Assembly (NCBI RefSeq): GCF_020217025.1
Contig: NZ_JAIWOF010000110.1
Span: 1 to 10,000, forward strand
Source: Flavobacterium sp.
GTDB lineage: Bacteria > Bacteroidota > Bacteroidia > Flavobacteriales > Flavobacteriaceae
Length of the DNA stretch: 10,000 nucleotides
Direction: 5' to 3'
This document shows positions 5,942 to 10,000 of the stretch, in pieces. Below the pieces are notes generated by a model. It ran no database searches. It was not told where the DNA came from and saw only the letters and a list, made by a program, of their open reading frames with translations. How positions within the stretch are numbered: position 1 is the first letter of the stretch; each line of letters starts with the position of its first letter. A program made the position numbers and the translations under genes.

Positions 5942-6679
5942 ATGAAGAAATTAGTTGCTATTGTTGCCTTGATGGGCTTGTTTTCTTGTAATGATGAAGA
6001 AGTGTTGTTACCTCAAGAAAATGTTTCGGTTATGAAAGAAATGACAGACCATTCTCCCGTTTATATGTTTTTCAAAACGGAAGAAAATCCAGATGACAAA
6101 GAAAAATTAGATACGATTGTAGAAGTAAATCGCAAAAATGCTATTGCTTCTACTAATTGGGTTTTTAATATCGACAAACGTTTGCCTTTGAAATTAGTCA
6201 TTCCAGAAGTGATGAATTTACAAGACAAAAAGAAACGCAGTTCACACTCCAAAGAAGGAACCATGAACGTTTTTACGTATTCGGATAGCGTAGCTAAGAA
6301 TTTGGCTTTTTTCCCGTTTACGGATGTGGAGTTCAAGTATAGCAAGCATTTTTCTAAGTTTTTTATTAAAAAACACGCCGAACACTATAGAAATTACCAC
6401 AATTTCACTGTGAATTTCAATAAAGACAACAAAATTACCGTTGACGGAAACGATGTTTCAAGAGAAGAATTTATCGATTTTATCAAAGAATTTGCAGATT
6501 TTACAAGTGATGGAAAAATCACGATGCTACATTTGAATTTCGATAATCGCTTAACGTATGACCAATATATTGAAAATAAAATTTTAGCATGGAAAGCAAC
6601 TAATAATGAAATTCAATTGTCTTCTTTTGAGTTTGTTTATGATGAGAAGAAATTACCTGAATGTGGGTGTAAGCTTTAG
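5942..6679 (+). CDS. Lipoprotein of unknown function, possible ExbD-like C-terminal region
   Basis: 245 residues. The signal KKLVAIVALMGLFS leads to Cys16, followed by NDEE, an acidic stretch like flavobacterial lipoprotein export signals. The mature protein is hydrophilic with mixed alpha/beta pattern. Residues about 155-230 (ITVDGNDVSREEFIDFI, then ITMLHLNFDNRLTYDQYI and a following helix) have the strand-helix-strand order of the periplasmic ExbD/TolR domain, including a D-x-x-x-x-Tyr-like position. The similarity is weak, and there is no N-terminal ExbD membrane helix, only the lipid anchor. The C-terminus ends in CGCKL (two Cys close to the end). It starts 3 bp after folP, so it shares that transcript, although no metabolic link is obvious. 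I do not recognise a named family. Confidence 0.85.
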   Translation: MKKLVAIVALMGLFSCNDEEVLLPQENVSVMKEMTDHSPVYMFFKTEENPDDKEKLDTIVEVNRKNAIASTNWVFNIDKRLPLKLVIPEVMNLQDKKKRSSHSKEGTMNVFTYSDSVAKNLAFFPFTDVEFKYSKHFSKFFIKKHAEHYRNYHNFTVNFNKDNKITVDGNDVSREEFIDFIKEFADFTSDGKITMLHLNFDNRLTYDQYIENKILAWKATNNEIQLSSFEFVYDEKKLPECGCKL

Positions 6680-6681
6680 AA

Positions 6682-6713
6682 GAGTTGTGAGTTAGGAGTT
6701 TTTGAATTGAGTT
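6682..6713. repeat. Degenerate GAGTT heptamer repeat between lipoprotein genes
   Basis: Four GAGTT units start at 6682, 6689, 6696 and 6709; the first three have an exact 7-bp period (GAGTTGT, GAGTTAG, GAGTTTT). It fills most of the 44-bp gap between the two lipoprotein genes. Such heptamer tracts occur in bacterial intergenic DNA and can vary in copy number. Confidence 0.5.
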
Positions 6714-6723
6714 AATTAGTTTT

Positions 6724-7320
6724 ATGAGATATTTGAAGTTATTCTTTTTCTTGATAGGTTTTGTTTTTATCTCTTGTAAAGAAGATAAAAGCATGGTTGT
6801 TAACAATGATTTAGTTTCTGATGAAGAATGTATTCAACTTTTAAATGAAGTTTTATCTGATACTGTAAATTTAAAATTGATTCCTTCGAAAAGAATAATT
6901 ATTTCTAATTGTGATTTTCATAGATGGAATTTAAGCGCATTTGAAAATTATTCAGATTATGATTTTTTATATGAATTGCTAGAAGAAAAAGATACTGCAT
7001 TTGTAAAAAATCAAATTGATACTTTAAAATGTTTTAAAACAACTGAATTAAAAAACTTTGGTTTTCAAGTTTATGACTTCAAAAAAATATTAGATAAAGT
7101 AGAATATGATTCAATCCCGAAAGAAATAGAAAAAATCAATATTTCAAATGGGAATCCTGAATTCGGTGATGGTTTTATTATGATACAAAGACCAATTTTC
7201 AATAGAAAAAGAGATAAAATTCTTTTAAGAATTGATTACATGACTAGCGGTATCGATTATCTATTAAGTAAAAAGAATAATTCTTGGGAAAAGAAAAAAG
7301 TTGGTGGTTGGATGGAGTAA
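6724..7320 (+). CDS. Lipoprotein of unknown function with a PIF-type C-terminal motif
   Basis: 198 residues. A signal with a strongly hydrophobic core (LFFFLIGFVFIS) ends at Cys18, followed by KEDKS, again lipoprotein-like. The mature protein has no catalytic motif I can name. The C-terminal third (MIQRPIFNRKRDKILLRIDY, then YLLSKKNNSWEKKKV) follows a pattern I recall from many Bacteroidota hypothetical proteins: an S/R-x-P-I-F block, a strand about a changed state, then a Leu-x-Lys-Lys-x-x-x-Trp strand. Two Cys (C40 and C49 region) may pair; this is unproven. It is more A+T-rich than folP or rlmH, which suggests a fast-evolving or accessory gene. No promoter element is clear in the short gap upstream, so it may depend on folP transcription. 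It converges on rlmH. Confidence 0.8.
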   Translation: MRYLKLFFFLIGFVFISCKEDKSMVVNNDLVSDEECIQLLNEVLSDTVNLKLIPSKRIIISNCDFHRWNLSAFENYSDYDFLYELLEEKDTAFVKNQIDTLKCFKTTELKNFGFQVYDFKKILDKVEYDSIPKEIEKINISNGNPEFGDGFIMIQRPIFNRKRDKILLRIDYMTSGIDYLLSKKNNSWEKKKVGGWME

Positions 7321-7355
7321 TTCCTTTTACCCTTTTCCTTTATCCTTTTACCTTA
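7321..7355. repeat. Pyrimidine-rich tract with a repeated TCCTTTTACC
   Basis: The gap between two convergent genes is almost pure C/T on the plus strand. The 10-mer TCCTTTTACC occurs at 7322-7331 and again at 7343-7352, a 21-bp period. No hairpin terminator is visible on either strand, so how the facing transcripts end is unclear; Rho or the tract itself could be involved. Confidence 0.5.
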
Positions 7356-7829
7356 TCACTGATGATGATACGGTTCATTTCTTAAAATCGTAAAACCTCT
7401 ATAAATTTGTTCGATGACGAATAAGCGTACCATTTGATGTGAAAATGTCATTTCGGATAAAGAAACTTTTCCTTGTGCTTTTTGGTAAACCGTTTCGCTA
7501 AATCCGTATGGACCGCCGATGACGAATACTAAGGTTTTAATTCCCGCATTCATTTTCTTTTGCAAAAAATCGGAGAATCCTACGCTGCTGAACGTTTTTC
7601 CGTTTTCGTCGAGTAGAATTAAATGGTCGGTTGGTGTGATTTTGGATAAAATCAATTCGCCTTCTTTTTCTTTTTGTTGGGCTTCCGATAAATTCTTTAC
7701 GTTTTTGATGTCAGGAATAATTTCCAAATCAAATTTCACGTAAAACGACAAACGCTTGGTGTAATCATCAATCAAAGTTTGAAGCGCTTTATTATCTGTT
7801 TTTCCAATAGTTAAAAGACGAATGTTCAT
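7356..7829 (-). CDS. rlmH: 23S rRNA (pseudouridine-1915-N3) methyltransferase RlmH
   Basis: Methylates N3 of pseudouridine 1915 in helix 69 of 23S rRNA using S-adenosylmethionine; a small homodimeric SPOUT-fold enzyme acting on 70S ribosomes. 157 residues, the usual length. The deep trefoil knot is clear: strand HLILLDENGK (69-78), then FVIGGPYGF (102-110) forming the cofactor loop, and LSEMTFSHQMVRLFVIEQIYRG (124-145). The C-terminal NEPYHHQ matches the NxPYH end that is conserved in the family. The start ATG at 7829 gives the normal MNIRLLTIGK. The terminator of the upstream 494-residue gene lies between the two, and no TAnnTTTG element is visible there, so its promoter is not identified. 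Nothing is odd about the enzyme. Confidence 0.97.
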   Translation of the reverse strand: MNIRLLTIGKTDNKALQTLIDDYTKRLSFYVKFDLEIIPDIKNVKNLSEAQQKEKEGELILSKITPTDHLILLDENGKTFSSVGFSDFLQKKMNAGIKTLVFVIGGPYGFSETVYQKAQGKVSLSEMTFSHQMVRLFVIEQIYRGFTILRNEPYHHQ

Positions 7830-7850
7830 GTGGTTTGTTTTGTGAAATGA

Positions 7851-7877
7851 AAAATCACTCTTTTTGGGAGTGATTTT
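7851..7877 (-). terminator. Intrinsic terminator after the 494-residue gene
   Basis: AAAATCACTC (7851-7860) and GAGTGATTTT (7868-7877) form a perfect 10-bp stem with a 7-nt loop. On the minus strand it begins 5 nt after the stop codon at 7883 and ends in T5. It separates that gene from rlmH. Confidence 0.9.
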
Positions 7878-7882
7878 CGATA

Positions 7883-9367
7883 TTAGTTAATTTCTTCTGT
7901 TTGCTTCTCTTTGAAGTCGATTTCGCAAGCGTAAGAAAATAGTTTTTCTTTTTTAATGATATCCGCAGTTCCTTCAGGAAGCATGTCTTCCCAACCTGAT
8001 TCGCCTCTACAAATCATTTTTAAAATTTTTCTTGAGAAAATATCTAAGTTCTTTTCGTCATAATCTTTAATGTCAATTACTTTTCCGTTGAATTTGAAGA
8101 ATTTGTATAATTCTTTCATTCTCGGATGTACTTTTAAGTTTTCTGAAGTAATAACGTTTCCATTATCATCTTTCATTGGGTATAAGTACACTTTTAAATC
8201 GCGGTAGAATAATTTTCCAAATGCTTCCAATATTCCTCCTGATAAATGGCGGTAGTATTTCTCGTCGAAGATTTCAACTAAGTTATTTACTCCCATAGCT
8301 AATCCCATTCTTGCTTTTGAATAATTAGAGAAGTATTCTACAACTTTGAAATATTCTTGGAAGTTCGAAATCATTACGTTTTTCCCAAGTTTACAAAGTA
8401 ACTCTGCACGGTCAAGGAAATCGCGTTCGTCAATTTCACCTTCGGCTTTTAAGTTGGAAAGTGTAATTTCGAATACTACAAATGTGTTGTCTTCGGCTAC
8501 TTTATTTTCTTTGATAAACATGTTGTATGATTCCTCATACATGTCCATATTTACTTTAGTAACAGGTCTAAAACTTCCTCTTAATGCTAAGATATTCTTC
8601 TTGTATAAAACAGCAGCAGGTAAGATGTTTTTTCCGTCAGGACCAAACATTACGGCATCCGTCATTCCGTTTTTAACCAATTGTAAACTCATCAAACGAT
8701 TGTCAACATTGGCAAATCTTGGACCTGAGAAGTTAACGGTATCAATTTCTAATTGATCTTTATCTAAATGGTCGTATAAATAACGAAGTAATTTTTTTGG
8801 ATCGTTGTATTTATAGAAAGCGCCATAAATTAAATTTACACCTAAAATCCCTAGAGTTTCTTGTTGTAATTTGGCATCATTTTCTTTGAAACGAATGTGA
8901 AGAATAATTTCGTTATAATCCTCGTCTGGCTCTACTTGATACACAATTCCAACCCATCCGTGACCTTTAAATTGCTTTGCAAAGTCGATTGTAGCAACCG
9001 TATTAGCATAACTAAAAAACAATTTATTTGGATGTTTGTCTCTACTTAAACGTTGTTCAACAAGATTAATTTCGTGAGTTAGCATTTTGCGAAGACGACT
9101 TTCTGTAACATAACGACCATCAGCTTCTTCACCATAAATAGCGTCACTAAAGTCTTTATCGTATGCCGACATGGCCTTTGCAATAGTTCCAGAAGAGGCT
9201 CCTGCTCTAAAAAAGTTACGTACTGTTTCTTGTCCTGCACCAATCTCTGCAAACGTTCCATAGATGTTTTCATTAAGATTGATTCTTAATGCTTTATCTT
9301 TAATGGAAGGGATTTGCTCTATCTCTTTATCTCCACGAACTTTAATATCTGTAACCATACTTTTCAT
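7883..9367 (-). CDS. Conserved cytosolic protein of unknown function (494 aa)
   Basis: I recognise this as a conserved Bacteroidota-type protein but cannot give a function. There is no signal peptide or TM segment. The N-terminal part (about 30-80) holds a Gly-rich block, YGTFAEIGAGQETVRNFFRAG with SSGTIAKAMSAYDKDFSDA after it, probably the most conserved stretch; EIGAGQE looks a little like a nucleotide- or SAM-binding loop. Other blocks are SGPRFANVDNRLMSLQLVKNG (214-234), MFGPDGKNILPAAVLY (240-255) and the C-terminal CRGESGWEDMLPEGTA (453-468). Such proteins may carry unreliable database names such as TonB-dependent receptor or nicotinate-nucleotide adenylyltransferase; I see neither a beta-barrel nor a nucleotidyltransferase HxGH motif. 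The start at 9367 is chosen over Met4 only by length. It has its own terminator and diverges from an MBL-fold gene. Confidence 0.85.
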   Translation of the reverse strand: MKSMVTDIKVRGDKEIEQIPSIKDKALRINLNENIYGTFAEIGAGQETVRNFFRAGASSGTIAKAMSAYDKDFSDAIYGEEADGRYVTESRLRKMLTHEINLVEQRLSRDKHPNKLFFSYANTVATIDFAKQFKGHGWVGIVYQVEPDEDYNEIILHIRFKENDAKLQQETLGILGVNLIYGAFYKYNDPKKLLRYLYDHLDKDQLEIDTVNFSGPRFANVDNRLMSLQLVKNGMTDAVMFGPDGKNILPAAVLYKKNILALRGSFRPVTKVNMDMYEESYNMFIKENKVAEDNTFVVFEITLSNLKAEGEIDERDFLDRAELLCKLGKNVMISNFQEYFKVVEYFSNYSKARMGLAMGVNNLVEIFDEKYYRHLSGGILEAFGKLFYRDLKVYLYPMKDDNGNVITSENLKVHPRMKELYKFFKFNGKVIDIKDYDEKNLDIFSRKILKMICRGESGWEDMLPEGTADIIKKEKLFSYACEIDFKEKQTEEIN

Positions 9368-9410
9368 TAAAATATATTTTGGGGTACACGAGAATAATAA
9401 TCTCTAATTG

Positions 9411-9418
9411 CAAAGTTA
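9411..9418 (-). promoter_or_regulatory. Putative -7 promoter element (TAACTTTG) for the 494-residue gene
   Basis: Minus-strand TAACTTTG matches TAnnTTTG, 43 bp before the ATG, leaving a leader of about 36 nt. No -33 TTG at normal spacing. Confidence 0.45.
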
Positions 9419-9449
9419 ATCATTTTATAAAAACTACCATAATTATTGT

Positions 9450-9457
9450 TATTTTTG
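9450..9457 (+). promoter_or_regulatory. Putative -7 promoter element (TATTTTTG) for the MBL-fold gene
   Basis: TATTTTTG matches TAnnTTTG and lies 16 bp before the GTG start, giving a leader of about 10 nt. This short spacing supports the GTG at 9474 as the true start. No -33 TTG at normal spacing. Confidence 0.45.
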
Positions 9458-9473
9458 TGCAAAAGATAAGGTT

Positions 9474-10000
9474 GTGAAAATTTACTTTTTAGGAACAGGT
9501 ACATCTCAAGGAATTCCAGTAATTGGAAGTCATCACTCGGTATGTTTGAGTTCAGATGAGAAAGACAAGCGATTACGTGTCTCGGTTTGGATTGAAACTG
9601 AAGATACTTCTATTGTTATCGATTGTGGCCCCGATTTTAGACAACAAATGCTAAATTCGAAATGTCCTAAAATTGATGCGTTGTTATTTACACACGAACA
9701 TGCTGACCATACTGCGGGTTTAGACGATATTCGTCCGTTCTTTTTTAAACAAGGAGCTATTACCATTTATGCACATCAACGCGTGTTGAAGAATTTAGAA
9801 CGTAGATTCGATTACATCTTTGAAACCGAAAATAAATATCCAGGCGCACCTTCAGTTTCTGAAAATGAAGTCATTAATAACCAATCGTTTATGGTGAATA
9901 ATGAAGTTGTTATTCCTGTAAATGCGTACCATGGTTCGTTGCAAGTTTTTGGATACCGAATTCAAGATTTTGTGTATTTGACAGATGTGAAAACAATGGA
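9474..10000 (+). CDS. Metallo-beta-lactamase-fold hydrolase, GTG start, 3' end outside window
   Basis: 175 codons are visible and the gene runs off the right edge. The start is a GTG; the sequence after it, KIYFLGTGTSQGIPVIG, is the usual N-terminus of this family, so Met1 is encoded by GTG and nothing is missing. The metal-binding motif is FTHEHADH, with His74, His76, Asp78 and His79. Further ligands fit His153 (NAYHG) and Asp171 (LTDVK). An IVIDCGPDFR strand-loop (47-56) precedes the motif. The fold and the GTSQGIP start suggest the PhnP/RNase Z-like group of two-metal phosphodiesterases, perhaps acting on cyclic nucleotide-type or RNA-related phosphodiesters. The substrate cannot be told from this part. 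It diverges from the 494-residue gene across 106 bp. Confidence 0.93.
   Translation, partial: MKIYFLGTGTSQGIPVIGSHHSVCLSSDEKDKRLRVSVWIETEDTSIVIDCGPDFRQQMLNSKCPKIDALLFTHEHADHTAGLDDIRPFFFKQGAITIYAHQRVLKNLERRFDYIFETENKYPGAPSVSENEVINNQSFMVNNEVVIPVNAYHGSLQVFGYRIQDFVYLTDVKTM

Noticed and set aside
6061..6806. Two leftward open frames (6061-6345 and 6600-6806) opposite the lipoprotein genes
   Set aside because: Antisense to genes with clear lipoprotein signals and correct operon spacing; the translations have no recognisable domain.
7519..7743. Rightward open frame inside rlmH
   Set aside because: Antisense to a full-length, motif-complete RlmH.
8346..9273. Open frames at 8346-8756 (+) and 9079-9273 (-) within the 494-residue gene
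   Set aside because: Both lie within a long continuous conserved reading frame and show no family pattern of their own.
7883..9367. TonB-dependent receptor or nicotinate-nucleotide adenylyltransferase as product name
   Set aside because: No signal peptide, plug or beta-barrel pattern, and no HxGH nucleotidyltransferase motif.
9533..9766. Leftward open frame opposite the MBL-fold gene
   Set aside because: Antisense to the strand that encodes the HxHxDH motif.
1..10000. CRISPR array, tRNA, rRNA, riboswitch or prophage
   Set aside because: No spaced direct repeats of suitable length, no cloverleaf or rRNA core sequence, no long structured leader and no phage-type genes were seen.

Overview
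This window looks like part of a low-GC chromosome of a Flavobacteriaceae-type Bacteroidota (Flavobacterium or a close relative). The evidence is the A+T-rich DNA, start codons with A-rich leaders and no clear Shine-Dalgarno, TAnnTTTG promoter -7 elements before most transcription units, several lipoproteins with acidic residues after the lipid-bearing Cys, and families typical of the phylum: a BT_3928-like DoxX/MauE-thioredoxin fusion, a tandem DUF1599 protein and a flavobacterial Rho. It reads as ordinary core chromosome. I see no phage, transposase, CRISPR, tRNA or rRNA.

Left part (1-2008): the 3' two-thirds of rho ends in a clean intrinsic terminator. A leftward pair follows: a DUF1801 (YdhG-like) protein and a small unknown lipoprotein. 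Between this pair and tpiA is the largest gap in the window (1845-2008). Almost all of it is a nested inverted-repeat element: two REP-like palindromes in opposite orientation inside a perfect 15-bp outer repeat.

Middle (2009-5047): four leftward genes, DUF1599, the five-TM MauE/DoxX-thioredoxin fusion, a TlpA-like thioredoxin lipoprotein and tpiA. The second and third are 3 bp apart and look like a periplasmic thiol-redox pair. tpiA has its own likely promoter.

Right of the divergent junction (5048-5116): folP and, 3 bp later, a lipoprotein run rightward, followed by a second, more A+T-rich lipoprotein. They converge on leftward rlmH across a pyrimidine-rich tract. Upstream of rlmH is a 494-residue conserved cytosolic protein of unknown function with a strong intrinsic terminator. 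It diverges from a metallo-beta-lactamase-fold hydrolase with a GTG start that runs off the right edge.

The genes serve separate household roles: transcription termination, glycolysis, folate synthesis, 23S rRNA methylation and envelope thiol chemistry. No complete new defence or mobile system is visible. The best leads are the BIME-like repeat, the MauE-Trx/TlpA pair, and the uncharacterised 494-residue protein.
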